Program-made: the position numbers and the translations under genes
Notes under the pieces: model-generated
Told to the model about the DNA's origin: nothing
What the model saw: only the letters and a program-made list of their open reading frames with translations
Database searches by the model: none
Part shown: positions 47,803-56,522 of the stretch, one piece after another
How positions within the stretch are numbered: the stretch's first letter is position 1
Layout of the letters: every line of letters begins with the position of its first letter
NCBI GenBank assembly: GCA_002722295.1
Contig: PBLF01000018.1
Coordinates: 62,001 to 126,000 of the forward strand
Length of the DNA stretch: 64,000 bases
Reading direction: 5' to 3'
From: Stappia sp.
GTDB taxonomy: Bacteria; Pseudomonadota; Alphaproteobacteria; Rhizobiales; Stappiaceae

Positions 47803-48789
47803 ATGACGCCAACCGCGATGCCGCAGCCCGACCAGATCGACCGCCGCCGCCTGCCGCTCAACTCGCTGCGTGCCTTCGAGGCCGCCGCGCGCCAGATGAG
47901 CTTCACCCGCGCGGCCGAGGGGCTCGGCGTCACCCAGTCCGCGATCAGCCGTCATGTGCTCAATCTGGAGGAGGTCGTCGGCGCCCAGCTTTTCGAGCGG
48001 CGCGGCTCGGCGCTGGCCCTGACCAAGGCGGGCGCCGACCTTCTGGCAGCGGTGACACCCGGCTTCGACCGGCTCCAGGGCGGTCTCAACGCGATCTGCG
48101 GTCTCGACAGGGGCGGCACGCTGCGTCTCGCCCTGCCGCCGTCCTTCGCGGTGCGGATCGCGGCTCCCATCCTGGAGGCCTGCCGCTCGGGGACCGGGCT
48201 CGCCATCGAGATCGACACGCCATACGAGCTGGAGAGCCTCGACCACTCCGTTCACGACGCGGCGGTGGTCTTCTCGCGCCCGCGCGTCACCGACCAGGTG
48301 ATGGACCTCCTGTGGATGGAGGAACTGACCGTTCTCTGCCGGCCGGATCTGGCTGCCCGCGTCGCCTCGGAAGGGCTGGAGCGGCTGCTTGCCGAGGCCG
48401 GCATCCTGCACATTCGCAACGAGGGCGGCCGGCACACCGCATGGAGCGAGTTTCTTCGCGCCACGGGGCTTTCGCTGCCGCTGCCGCAGGGGCTTGTCTT
48501 CGACACCGCGCATATGGCGCTCGATTTCGCCGCCCGCGAGGGAGGGCTCGTGGTGGCCGACCGCAGGCTTGCCGCCCGCGACATCGCGGAAGGGAGGCTC
48601 GCCGCGCCGATGCCGCGGAGCGCGCCGTCGGGGTTCGGCTATTTCATGCTGTTTCGGCCGGATGACCTGCAGCGCGAGGCGGTGCAGCTTTTCCGCAGCC
48701 GGCTGGCACGCGAATTCGCGCCCGTCGGGACCGCTGGCCAGGGCACGGCCGAAAGCGGTTGGGACGAGCGCCACGAAGGGGTTGCCTGA
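47803..48789 (+). CDS. LysR-type regulator, GcvA-like
   Basis: 328 residues from ATG 47803. HTH at about 15-70: RRRLPLNSLRAFEAAARQMSFTRAAEGLGVTQSAISRHVLNLEEVVGAQLFERRG, the GcvA/TrpI-like subgroup. The LPLNSLRAFEAAAR phrase normally sits within about 15 residues of the start, which favours 47803 or 47818 over the earlier ATG 47674 that overlaps the previous stop. Lies between the iron alcohol dehydrogenase and soxBDAG; either could be its target. The stop lies in a tandem repeat. Confidence 0.9.
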   Translation: MTPTAMPQPDQIDRRRLPLNSLRAFEAAARQMSFTRAAEGLGVTQSAISRHVLNLEEVVGAQLFERRGSALALTKAGADLLAAVTPGFDRLQGGLNAICGLDRGGTLRLALPPSFAVRIAAPILEACRSGTGLAIEIDTPYELESLDHSVHDAAVVFSRPRVTDQVMDLLWMEELTVLCRPDLAARVASEGLERLLAEAGILHIRNEGGRHTAWSEFLRATGLSLPLPQGLVFDTAHMALDFAAREGGLVVADRRLAARDIAEGRLAAPMPRSAPSGFGYFMLFRPDDLQREAVQLFRSRLAREFAPVGTAGQGTAESGWDERHEGVA

Positions 48790-48862
48790 GGGGGGACCCC
48801 GAAAAAGGGGGTGCCTGAGGGGTACCCCGAAAATGGGGGTGCCTGAGGGCCGCTCCGAACGA
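48778..48862. repeat. Tandem 28-29-bp repeat spanning a stop codon
   Basis: Three units share GGGGTNGCCTGAGGG (TGCCTGAG at 48783, 48812, 48840) and an ACCCCGAAAA segment, the third diverged. The first TGA is the stop of the LysR gene. ACCCC/GGGGT pairs within units give small hairpins. It leads into the sarcosine oxidase operon. Confidence 0.8.
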
Positions 48863-48949
48863 TGACCCCGGCGGTGACGCTCAGGGTGGGAGAGGCCGAA
48901 GGCCCGCATCCGCCCGCGCCCCGCCGGATTGCTTGGGGGAGCCTTGACG

Positions 48950-50209
48950 TTGCAGCACTATTCCGTCCTGTCGCTGGTCGCGAACGCGTTCTCGGGACAC
49001 CGCCACTGGCGTCCCGCCTGGCGCAAGCCGGATCCGAAACCCGCCTATGACGCCATCATCGTCGGCGGCGGGGGCCATGGTCTCTCCACCGCCTACTATC
49101 TGGCGAAGGAACACGGCATCACCAATGTCGCGGTGCTGGAAAAGGGCTGGCTCGGGTCGGGCAACATCGGCCGCAACACGACCATCGTGCGCTCCAACTA
49201 CATGCTCGCGGAGAACGCCCGCTTCTACGAGTGGTCGATGAAGCTGTGGGAGGGCCTGTCGCGGGACCTCAACTACAACGTCATGTTTTCCCAGCGCGGC
49301 GTGCTGAACCTCGCCCATTCCCCGTCCCAGATGGACGCCTACGCGCGGCGCGGCAACGCCATGCGCATGGAGGGCATCGACGCGGAGCTTCTCGACCGGG
49401 AACAGGTCGCCGCCCGCGTTCCCGGCCTCGACATGTCGCCGAAGGCACGCTTTCCGATCACCGGCGGCCTGCTGCAGCCGCGCGCCGGCACCGCCCGTCA
49501 CGACGCCGTTGCCTGGGGCTATGCGCGCGCGGCGGATGCGCGCGGCGTCGACATCATCGAGAACTGCGAGGTCACCGGCTTCATCGAGGAGGAGGGGCGC
49601 GTCGTCGGCGTCACCACCACGCGCGGCGACATTCGCGCGCCGAAGATCGGCGTCGCCGTCGCCGGCAGCACGTCGGAGGTGATGCGCAAGGCCGGCGTCC
49701 CGCATCTGCCCATCGAGAGCCACGTGCTGCAGGCCTTCGTCTCCGAGCCGGTGAAGCCGATCCTCGACAGCGTCGTCACCTTCGGCGCCGGGCATCTCTA
49801 CATGTCCCAGTCGGACAAGGGCGGCCTCGTCTTCGGCGGTGACATCGACAAGTACAATTCCTATGCCCAGCGGGGAAACCTGCCGGTGGTGGAACACGTC
49901 ATGAGCGAGGCGGTGGCCATGCTGCCCTTCGTGTCGCGCCTGCGGCTGCTGCGCAACTGGGGCGGCATCATGGACATGAGCATGGATGGCAGCCCGATCA
50001 TCACGACCGGCCCGCGCCCGGGCCTCTATCTCAACTGCGGCTGGTGCTACGGCGGCTTCAAGGCGACACCGGCATCGGGCTGGTGCTTTGCCTGGACCAT
50101 GGCGAAGGACGAGCCCCACGCGCTCAACGCCCCCTTCTCCCTCGACCGTTTCCATCGCGGCGCCGTCCTGGACGAGCGCGGCGCCGGTCCGCTCCCCAAG
50201 ATGCACTGA
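48950..50209 (+). CDS. soxB: Sarcosine oxidase beta subunit
   Basis: 419 residues from TTG 48950. The FAD motif is IIVGGGGHGLSTAYYLAKEHG, followed by WLGSGNIGRNTTIVRSNYM. RAGTARHDAVAWGYARAAD contains the histidine that carries covalent FMN in this family. TTG 48950 gives the family N-terminus (MQHYSVLSLVANAFSGHRHW) with GGGGGA nine bases upstream; TTG 48944 and 48929 are alternatives. Part of heterotetrameric SoxBDAG, which oxidises sarcosine to glycine with tetrahydrofolate, FAD and FMN. Confidence 0.95.
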   Translation: MQHYSVLSLVANAFSGHRHWRPAWRKPDPKPAYDAIIVGGGGHGLSTAYYLAKEHGITNVAVLEKGWLGSGNIGRNTTIVRSNYMLAENARFYEWSMKLWEGLSRDLNYNVMFSQRGVLNLAHSPSQMDAYARRGNAMRMEGIDAELLDREQVAARVPGLDMSPKARFPITGGLLQPRAGTARHDAVAWGYARAADARGVDIIENCEVTGFIEEEGRVVGVTTTRGDIRAPKIGVAVAGSTSEVMRKAGVPHLPIESHVLQAFVSEPVKPILDSVVTFGAGHLYMSQSDKGGLVFGGDIDKYNSYAQRGNLPVVEHVMSEAVAMLPFVSRLRLLRNWGGIMDMSMDGSPIITTGPRPGLYLNCGWCYGGFKATPASGWCFAWTMAKDEPHALNAPFSLDRFHRGAVLDERGAGPLPKMH

Positions 50210-50222
50210 AAGGGCGCGATCC

Positions 50223-50516
50223 ATGCGCATTGACTGTCCCTGTTGCGGGCCGAGGGCCCTGTCCGAATTCTCCTATGGCGGCGACGCCACGCTGGTGCGC
50301 CCGGACCTTGCCGTGAACGAGGCTGCCCCCTTCGCCGCCTTCGTCTACGACCGTGCCAACCCGCGCGGCCCCCACGAGGAACTCTGGCACCATATCGGCG
50401 GCTGCCGGCACTGGCTCAAGGTGCGGCGCGACACCGCCACCCACGAGATCCTGTCGGTGGAGCCGGCGGGCCGCGCGGCGCAGCTTGCCGCCGCCGTTCC
50501 GGGGAGGGGCGCATGA
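50223..50516 (+). CDS. soxD: Sarcosine oxidase delta subunit
   Basis: 97 residues. Zinc-binding cysteines in DCPCCGPR near the start, and HHIGGCRHW (His and Cys) further on match the delta-subunit zinc site. Thirteen bases after soxB; its stop overlaps the soxA start by four bases. The ATG at 50223 is the only good start. Confidence 0.94.
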   Translation: MRIDCPCCGPRALSEFSYGGDATLVRPDLAVNEAAPFAAFVYDRANPRGPHEELWHHIGGCRHWLKVRRDTATHEILSVEPAGRAAQLAAAVPGRGA

Positions 50517-53500
50517 GCGGGTTTCGGCTGAAGACCGGCGGCGCGCATGTGACGCGCGAGAGCATCCTGACCTTCCGGTTCGACGGAAAAACGCTGGAAG
50601 GTTACGAGGGCGATACGCTCGCCTCCGCGCTCATCGCCTCTGGGCGCAAGCTCGTCGGCCGTTCGTTCAAGTACCACCGTCCGCGCGGTGTCTTCTCGGC
50701 TGGTGTGGAGGAGCCCAACGCGCTGGTGGAGCTGCGCACGGGATCGCGTCAGGAGCCCAACACCCGCGCCACGATGGCGGAGCTCTATGAAGGGCTGGAC
50801 GCCGCGAGCCAGAACCGCTGGCCGAGCCTGCGGCACGACATGATGGCGGTGAACGACTACGTCTCGCCGCTGCTGACGGCGGGCTTCTACTACAAGACCT
50901 TCATGGAGGCGGGCCAGAGCGGCTGGCATGTCGCCGAGAAGTTCATCCGCCGCGCCGCCGGTCTCGGGCGCGGCACCCACTTTCCCGATCCCGACCGCTA
51001 CGATAAGCAGAACGCCTTCTGCGACCTTCTCGTCGTGGGCGCCGGCCCCGCCGGCATGATGGCGGCCCTGGCCGCCGCCCGGGCCGGGCTGAAGGTGATC
51101 CTTGCCGACGAGAACGTGCACCCGGGCGGGCGTGTCTTCGAGGAAAGCGGGCGGATCGACGGGCTCGAACCGGCGGTCTGGGCGTCACGGACGGCCGCGA
51201 TGCTGGAGGCGGAGGGCGTGCGCCTCATGGCCCGCACCAGCGTCTACGGCTATTTCGACGGCAATGTGCTCGGCGCGGTGGAGCGCGTCGGCGACCATCT
51301 GCGCGAGCCGCCGGTCTTCACGCCCCGCCAGCGTCACTGGACGATCCATGCGGGGCACGTGGTGCTTGCCACCGGTGCCATCGAGCGGCCCCTGGTCTTT
51401 TCCGGCAATGATGCGCCCGGCGTGATGCTGGCCTCGGCGGGACTTGCCTATGCACGTCGCTTCGGCGTGGCCGTCGGGCGCTCCGTGATCGTTTTCTCCA
51501 ACAACGACGGCGGCGCGCGCACCGCGCTCTCGCTGCATGAGCTGGGCGTGCCGGTCAAGGCGGTGGTCGACTGCCGCCGCGCGATCGACGCCGGAATGGC
51601 GGAGGAGCTCGCCGAGCGCGGCATTCGCGTGGAAACGGGGGCCGTCGTCGCGGCGACCAGGGGACGCAAGGCGCTCGCCTCGGTGGAGATTCGGGGCTTC
51701 GATCCCGACACCGGGCGCCTCGGCGACAACGGAATGCACCCGGCCTGCGACACGCTTCTGGTCGCGGGCGGCTGGACGCCGAGCGTTCATCTGGCGAGCC
51801 AGGCCGGCAGCGCGCCGGTCTTCGACGAGGGGCTGCACTCCTTCGTGCCGGGTACCCCGCGCGAGGCCTGGACGGCCTGCGGCGCCTGTTCCGGGCGGCT
51901 TGATCTCGCGGCCTGCCTGGAAAGCGGGCGCGACGCGGGCCTCGCGGCGGCCGCGGCCCTTGGCAAGGCGATGGCGGGCCCGGTGTTCGGGCTGCCGGAG
52001 CTTTCCGGCGTCGCGGCGGCGGAACTGCCCGCGCCGGTCTTCGAGGTGCCTGCCTGCGGTCGCGGCAAGCGTTTCGTCGATCTCCAGCACGACGTGACCG
52101 CAGACGACATCGCGCTCGCCAATCGCGAGGGCTTTTCCTCGGTGGAACACGTCAAGCGCTACACCACGCTCGGCATGGCGGCGGACCAGGGCAAGACCTC
52201 CAACGTCAACGCCATCGCGCTGCTTGCGCGCGAGCGCGGTCTCGCGAGCGCCGGCGTCGGCACCACCCGCTTCCGCATGCCGTGGACGCCGGTGACGATC
52301 GGCGCGCTGGCCGGGCGCGAGACGGGCGGTCATCTGGCGCCCGTGCGGCGCACCCCGCTGCATGACTGGCATGTGGAGCAGGGGGCGGAGATGATGGCGG
52401 CGGGCCGCTGGATGCGCCCAAGGGCCTACATCCGCGCCGGCGAGACGCTCGAGCAGGCCTATGTGCGCGAGGCCCGCGCCGTGCGCGCCTCCGTCGGGCT
52501 CGTCGATGTCTCCACGCTCGGCAAGATCGACGTGCAGGGGCCGGATGCGGCGGCCTTTCTCGACCGGCTCTATGCAAACCCCATGGGAAAGCTCGCCGTC
52601 GGCAAGGCGCGCTACGGCGTGATGCTGCGCGAGGACGGCATCCTCTTCGACGACGGCACCGCCTGGCGCCTGTCCGTGTCGCGATTCCTCGTCACGACGA
52701 CCACGGCGAACGCCGCCGCCGTGCTTGCCCACATGGAGCACTGCCTGGAAATCCTGTGGCCGGAGCTTCACGTTAATGTGACCTCGGTGACCGACCGATA
52801 CGCCGCACTGGCCATCGCCGGCCCGGCCTCGCGGGCGGTGCTTGCAAGCGCGCTTGGCGAGGGCGACGTGTCCGACGCGGCCTGTCCGCACATGGGCATC
52901 GTGCGCGGGCGCATCGGTGCGACGCCGGTCATGATCGCCCGGCTCTCCTTTTCGGGCGAGCTTGCCTATGAGGTCTACAGCGACTGGAACGACGGGCCGG
53001 CGGTCTGGGAAGCCCTGCTTGCCGCTGGGGCAAATGACTCGATCACGCCCTACGGCATGGAAGCGCTGGGCACGCTCCGGATCGAGAAGGGGCACATCAC
53101 CGGCGCGGAGATGGACGGGCGCACGACGCTTGCCGATCTCGGGCTCGGGCGCATGGCCTCGCGGCGCAAGCCCTATATCGGGTCGGCGATGCTCGACCGG
53201 GAGGCCCTTGCCGCTCCCGGCCGCCGGGTTCTGGTGGGCCTTGTGTCGCAGGACGGGAACCCGATCCGCACGGGCAGCCACTTGACCCTTCCCGGCGAAG
53301 CGGCGAGTCTGGGACATGTGACCGCCATGACCTTTTCACCGGTCGTGGGAACCCACATCGCGCTGGCCCTTCTTGCCGGCGGAAGAGAGCGCGTCGGCGA
53401 TACGCTCGAGGCGGTCTTCCCCATGAAGGACGAGACGGTCCGGGTGAAGGTCACGGAGCCCTGTTTCCATGATCCTGAAGGGAACCTGCTAAATGTCTGA
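50513..53500 (+). CDS. soxA: Sarcosine oxidase alpha subunit
   Basis: 995 residues, normal length. An N-terminal ferredoxin-like domain (FRFDGKTLEGYEGDTLASALIASG), then a NAD-binding Rossmann motif LLVVGAGPAGMMAALAAARAGLKV near 170-195, a second nucleotide-binding region, and a C-terminal aminomethyltransferase (GcvT-like) folate-binding domain from about 610 to 990. It transfers the one-carbon unit to tetrahydrofolate. Overlaps soxD at ATGA and soxG at the end. Confidence 0.95.
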   Translation: MSGFRLKTGGAHVTRESILTFRFDGKTLEGYEGDTLASALIASGRKLVGRSFKYHRPRGVFSAGVEEPNALVELRTGSRQEPNTRATMAELYEGLDAASQNRWPSLRHDMMAVNDYVSPLLTAGFYYKTFMEAGQSGWHVAEKFIRRAAGLGRGTHFPDPDRYDKQNAFCDLLVVGAGPAGMMAALAAARAGLKVILADENVHPGGRVFEESGRIDGLEPAVWASRTAAMLEAEGVRLMARTSVYGYFDGNVLGAVERVGDHLREPPVFTPRQRHWTIHAGHVVLATGAIERPLVFSGNDAPGVMLASAGLAYARRFGVAVGRSVIVFSNNDGGARTALSLHELGVPVKAVVDCRRAIDAGMAEELAERGIRVETGAVVAATRGRKALASVEIRGFDPDTGRLGDNGMHPACDTLLVAGGWTPSVHLASQAGSAPVFDEGLHSFVPGTPREAWTACGACSGRLDLAACLESGRDAGLAAAAALGKAMAGPVFGLPELSGVAAAELPAPVFEVPACGRGKRFVDLQHDVTADDIALANREGFSSVEHVKRYTTLGMAADQGKTSNVNAIALLARERGLASAGVGTTRFRMPWTPVTIGALAGRETGGHLAPVRRTPLHDWHVEQGAEMMAAGRWMRPRAYIRAGETLEQAYVREARAVRASVGLVDVSTLGKIDVQGPDAAAFLDRLYANPMGKLAVGKARYGVMLREDGILFDDGTAWRLSVSRFLVTTTTANAAAVLAHMEHCLEILWPELHVNVTSVTDRYAALAIAGPASRAVLASALGEGDVSDAACPHMGIVRGRIGATPVMIARLSFSGELAYEVYSDWNDGPAVWEALLAAGANDSITPYGMEALGTLRIEKGHITGAEMDGRTTLADLGLGRMASRRKPYIGSAMLDREALAAPGRRVLVGLVSQDGNPIRTGSHLTLPGEAASLGHVTAMTFSPVVGTHIALALLAGGRERVGDTLEAVFPMKDETVRVKVTEPCFHDPEGNLLNV

Positions 53501-54131
53501 CAGTCCTCTTGATACGAGCATCCCCCAGATGGAGGCGGATCACCCGCATCCAACGGGACCGCTCGTGCCGGGAGAGACCGGCGGCGCGGGCGAGGCACGC
53601 CTCCTCCTGAACGAGGTCGAACTGCCCGCCGTCGTCGAGATCGGAGCCTGGCCGAACTGCCTCGAGGTGGTGTCCACGCGGCTTGGCGAGATCGTGGGCA
53701 CCTCGCTTCCCGGGCGTCCGGGGCGGTTCTGCGAGGGCGAGGGCGCATTGCTCGGATGGGTGGCCTTCGGCCGCTTCCTCTGGCTTTCCGCGAGTGCCGA
53801 CGACGTCGCGCGGCTGGAAGGGGCCTTCGAAACGGACGAGGCGTCCGTGGTCGATCTGGTCAGCGCGCGCAACGGGGTTCGTCTGACCGGCGACGTCGCG
53901 CCGGATCTTCTCAACAAGGCCGTGGCGATCGACTTCGATCCGCGTGCCTTCCCGCCCGGTTCGCTGGCCCAGACGGTCATCCACGAGGTGCCGGTGGTGA
54001 TCCTGCGTCGCACGGTCGAGAGCTTCGACCTGCTGTCGCCCTCGAGCTTTGCGGAAACCATCTCGGACTGGCTTCGGGACGCGGCGCTCGAGTTCGGCTA
54101 CAGGGTCGAGGATCCGGTCAAGGTCGCATGA
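53493..54131 (+). CDS. soxG: Sarcosine oxidase gamma subunit
   Basis: 212 residues, small GcvT-like fold. Conserved parts are WPNCLEVVS..., RLTGDVAPDLLNKAVAIDFDPRAFPPGSLAQTVIHEVPVVILRRTVESFDLLSPSSFAETISDWL. The last is the usual gamma-subunit ending. It overlaps soxA by eight bases and the next gene by four. Confidence 0.93.
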   Translation: MSDSPLDTSIPQMEADHPHPTGPLVPGETGGAGEARLLLNEVELPAVVEIGAWPNCLEVVSTRLGEIVGTSLPGRPGRFCEGEGALLGWVAFGRFLWLSASADDVARLEGAFETDEASVVDLVSARNGVRLTGDVAPDLLNKAVAIDFDPRAFPPGSLAQTVIHEVPVVILRRTVESFDLLSPSSFAETISDWLRDAALEFGYRVEDPVKVA

Positions 54132-54850
54132 GCAGGCTGCTTCGCGAGATGCGGCGCGCGGCATGTGTCGCGGCCGTGCTCGCCATGCTGCCCCTTGGCG
54201 GGCAGGGCGTCGCGCGCGATCTCGAAGCGAACGACTTCCATGATTGGGGGAACGCCCAGCTGATCTTCGTTCAGGGGGCGGAACCGCTCGACCGCGCCCT
54301 CGTGCAGGCCACGAAAAGTCCCTACACCCACGTCGGGATTGTGCGCCTGACGGGCGGCGGCCCGGTCGTGCTGGAGACCACGCCCTCGCTGTGGGAGGTC
54401 TTCGTCGAGGACTTTCTCGACCAGTCGGCGGACGGGCACTATGCGGTCTACGGCCTGCGGGGACTGTCGGAGGAGGACGCCTTCACGCCTCCGCGCGTCG
54501 CCAATGAGTTCCTGGAAGCCCCCGACGATCCGTATCTGCGCGAGGGCCTGTCGGAAATGTCCGGCGCGGAACTGGTCAACCGCTCCTACCGCTCGCTCGG
54601 GCTGGACCTGGGAGAGCCGGTTCCCCTTGGCGATCTTGCCGCCGGCAGCCCGGAGCTGCGGACGTGGCTGGAGAGCGTCTGGCGCGCGCATCCCGACTGC
54701 AGCGTGCAGCGGCTCGACCGGGCGGATTGTCTCGCAAGGCTTGAGCGCCAGAAGGTGCTGACGCCGGCGGCCATCGGCGCGGCTCCCGGTCTCGTCTGCC
54801 TCTGGTCCAGCTTCCCGCAGGATCGGGAGCGCTGCCCGGGACCCCGATAG
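54128..54850 (+). CDS. YiiX/YebB-like (C92/NlpC-P60-type) secreted protein lacking the catalytic cysteine
   Basis: 240 residues. A signal peptide (AACVAAVLAMLPLGGQGVA) precedes a domain like Escherichia coli YiiX: GNAQLIFVQGAEPLDRALVQATKSPYTHVGIV (35-72), with the histidine at His68. In YiiX the later motif is YCSEVVWKVY with the catalytic Cys; here the same place reads SGAELVNRSY (145-154) with Gly146 for Cys, so it may be catalytically dead or use another residue. It overlaps soxG by four bases (ATGA) and so is translated with the sarcosine oxidase operon, which is an odd partnership. Confidence 0.8.
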   Translation: MSRLLREMRRAACVAAVLAMLPLGGQGVARDLEANDFHDWGNAQLIFVQGAEPLDRALVQATKSPYTHVGIVRLTGGGPVVLETTPSLWEVFVEDFLDQSADGHYAVYGLRGLSEEDAFTPPRVANEFLEAPDDPYLREGLSEMSGAELVNRSYRSLGLDLGEPVPLGDLAAGSPELRTWLESVWRAHPDCSVQRLDRADCLARLERQKVLTPAAIGAAPGLVCLWSSFPQDRERCPGPR

Positions 54851-54867
54851 GGCCCCGGGCCGGAGCG

Positions 54868-55608
54868 TCACGCCGTGGCGTCATCCTGCGGCTCTTCCGG
54901 CGACTTGCCGATCCATTCCAGCGCGCGCTCAACGAAGGCCAGACCGTCGGTCTTGCACCATTCGCCATGCGCGAGCGTTGCCTGCTCGGGCTTCCAGCCC
55001 AGCACCTTGTCACGTGCCGCGCGCGTCGGGGTGCGGTCGGTGAAGGACAGCCGCCATTCGCCCGGGGCATGGGGCGACTTCGCGGTGACGCCGTCGATAT
55101 GCGCCAGCGGACGCTGCCACCAGCTCCAGTGCTTTTGCAGGAAGTCCTCGCTGAACGCCTCGATCAGGTCGGCGAAGATCGCCGTGCGCGACGGGCGATG
55201 GAAGAACACCACCTCGTCCATCATGAAGGAGCCGCGAAACCACGCCTGGTCGATATCCGGTCCCCACTCGGGCGGAGGGGTGTCCTCAAGCGCCGGCTGG
55301 AACGCGAGATCCGTGCGCTTGGCGATCGTGCTGGCCGGTCCCCAGAGCAGGGCCCGGGGAAAGGCGTCCTTCCATTCGCTCAGGAACAGGTGATGGATCT
55401 TGTTGGGGCTGACCAGATGGGCGACGTGGCCAAGCGCCTCGACCTCGGCGCGCAACTCGTCGCTTAGGGCGATGGGCGACCAGACCCACAAGGCATCGCC
55501 CTCGAGCCGGGCGATCACCATCCGGGTGGGATAGGGAAAACTGTAGAAATCGACGATGGGGCCGTCGGCCATCCATATCCGGTCTCCGATCGGGTGAAGC
55601 TGCGTCAT
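54868..55608 (-). CDS. DUF4336 domain protein
   Basis: 246 residues. The opening QLHPIGDRIWMADGPIVDFYSFPYPTRMVIARL and the middle VSPNKIHHLFLSEWKDAFPRALLWGP are typical of DUF4336, related to MBL-fold-like hydrolases. WWQRPLAHIDG and DEVVFFHRPSRTAIFADLIEAFSEDF are further family features. Function unknown. ATG 55608 gives the family start; upstream in-frame residues run into the operator region. Divergent from a TetR regulator 99 bases away, the likely repressor. Confidence 0.85.
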   Translation of the reverse strand: MTQLHPIGDRIWMADGPIVDFYSFPYPTRMVIARLEGDALWVWSPIALSDELRAEVEALGHVAHLVSPNKIHHLFLSEWKDAFPRALLWGPASTIAKRTDLAFQPALEDTPPPEWGPDIDQAWFRGSFMMDEVVFFHRPSRTAIFADLIEAFSEDFLQKHWSWWQRPLAHIDGVTAKSPHAPGEWRLSFTDRTPTRAARDKVLGWKPEQATLAHGEWCKTDGLAFVERALEWIGKSPEEPQDDATA

Positions 55609-55636
55609 AAGGGGCCTCGGGCGTTGTGAGCCGCAA

Positions 55637-55667
55637 TGTGTACCGTACTGTGTACCAGTGGTACACA
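55637..55667. promoter_or_regulatory. TetR operator in the DUF4336/TetR divergent promoter
   Basis: TGTGTACCAGTGGTACACA (55649-55667) is a perfect 8-bp palindrome around AGT. Another TGTGTACC half-site begins at 55637, exactly 12 bases earlier. It lies between the two divergent starts, so one repressor could control both genes. Confidence 0.75.
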
Positions 55668-55707
55668 CTCTGGTTTGTAGGGACGGCCGGTGCTATCTGT
55701 CAATGCC

Positions 55708-56343
55708 ATGAGCCGAAGACTTGAAAACCTTGATGCCGAGCGACAGCGTCGGCTGTTCGATGCCACCGCGCAGGAGTTTGCGGAACACGGTTACGAGGGA
55801 GCCTCGCTGAACCGGATCCTGACGCTGTCCGGGATGAGCAAGAGTTCACTCTATTACTATTTCGACGACAAGGCGGACCTGTTCACCACCATGATCGAGC
55901 GCGCGCTCATGGCGCTGTTTCGCGAGGTCGGGGGGCTGGAAGCCGGGGCGCTGAGCGCGGAAACCTTCTGGGCGACCTTCGAGGACCGCTACCGCAAGAG
56001 CATCGCGGTGGTCGAGCGGGACGCCTGGCTCGTGCGCCTTGGCGGCCTGTTCTACCAGTTGCGCGGTTCGCCCAGGGCGGGGGCTTCCACGGACCGCCTG
56101 TTTCTGGCGGCGCGTCAATGGGTCGAGGAAATCGTGACGCGCGGGCAGGACCTTGGCGTGGTGAGGCGGGACCTGCCGCACTCGCTGCTGGTCGATGCCT
56201 CCATCGCCCTGATCGAGACCCTCGACTGCTGGGTCGTGGCCCATTGGGAGGCGTTGTCGGAGGCTGAAAAGGAGCGTCTGCCGGCGGAGCACATCGGCCT
56301 GTTCCGCCGCCTTCTGGCGCCCGAAGGAGCGCTGCGGTCATAG
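55708..56343 (+). CDS. TetR/AcrR family transcriptional regulator
   Basis: 211 residues. The HTH is near 20-60: QEFAEHGYEGASLNRILTLSGMSKSSLYYYFDDKADLF. ATG 55708 is preferred to GTG 55690. The C-terminal half is a helical ligand-binding domain; the ligand is unknown. It probably represses itself and the DUF4336 gene through the palindrome between them, and might also act on the MFS gene downstream. Confidence 0.9.
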   Translation: MSRRLENLDAERQRRLFDATAQEFAEHGYEGASLNRILTLSGMSKSSLYYYFDDKADLFTTMIERALMALFREVGGLEAGALSAETFWATFEDRYRKSIAVVERDAWLVRLGGLFYQLRGSPRAGASTDRLFLAARQWVEEIVTRGQDLGVVRRDLPHSLLVDASIALIETLDCWVVAHWEALSEAEKERLPAEHIGLFRRLLAPEGALRS

Positions 56344-56384
56344 CCCACGCGCCGCCGCCGGGTAGGATTCCACGGTTGTTTTTG

Positions 56385-56407
56385 AATTGACTGACCGTCG
56401 GTCAATT
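56385..56407. promoter_or_regulatory. 23-bp palindromic operator before the MFS gene
   Basis: AATTGAC at 56385-56391 mirrors GTCAATT at 56401-56407. All pairs match across the 23 bases except one (56392/56400) around a central C. TTGACT at 56387 could also be a -35 box with GCTAGT about 16 bases on as -10. TGACCG/CGGTCA-type palindromes are common TetR sites. Located 116 bases before the MFS start. Confidence 0.7.
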
Positions 56408-56522
56408 GCTAGTGGGAAGGGCCGCCCGAAACCGTGCCAGCGAGTGTCAGCCAGCCGTCGCGCGCCTCCGCGGGCTGGCAATGGGGGCGTCCGTTTTCTC
56501 ATGACCTCGTGTGGATACTCCG

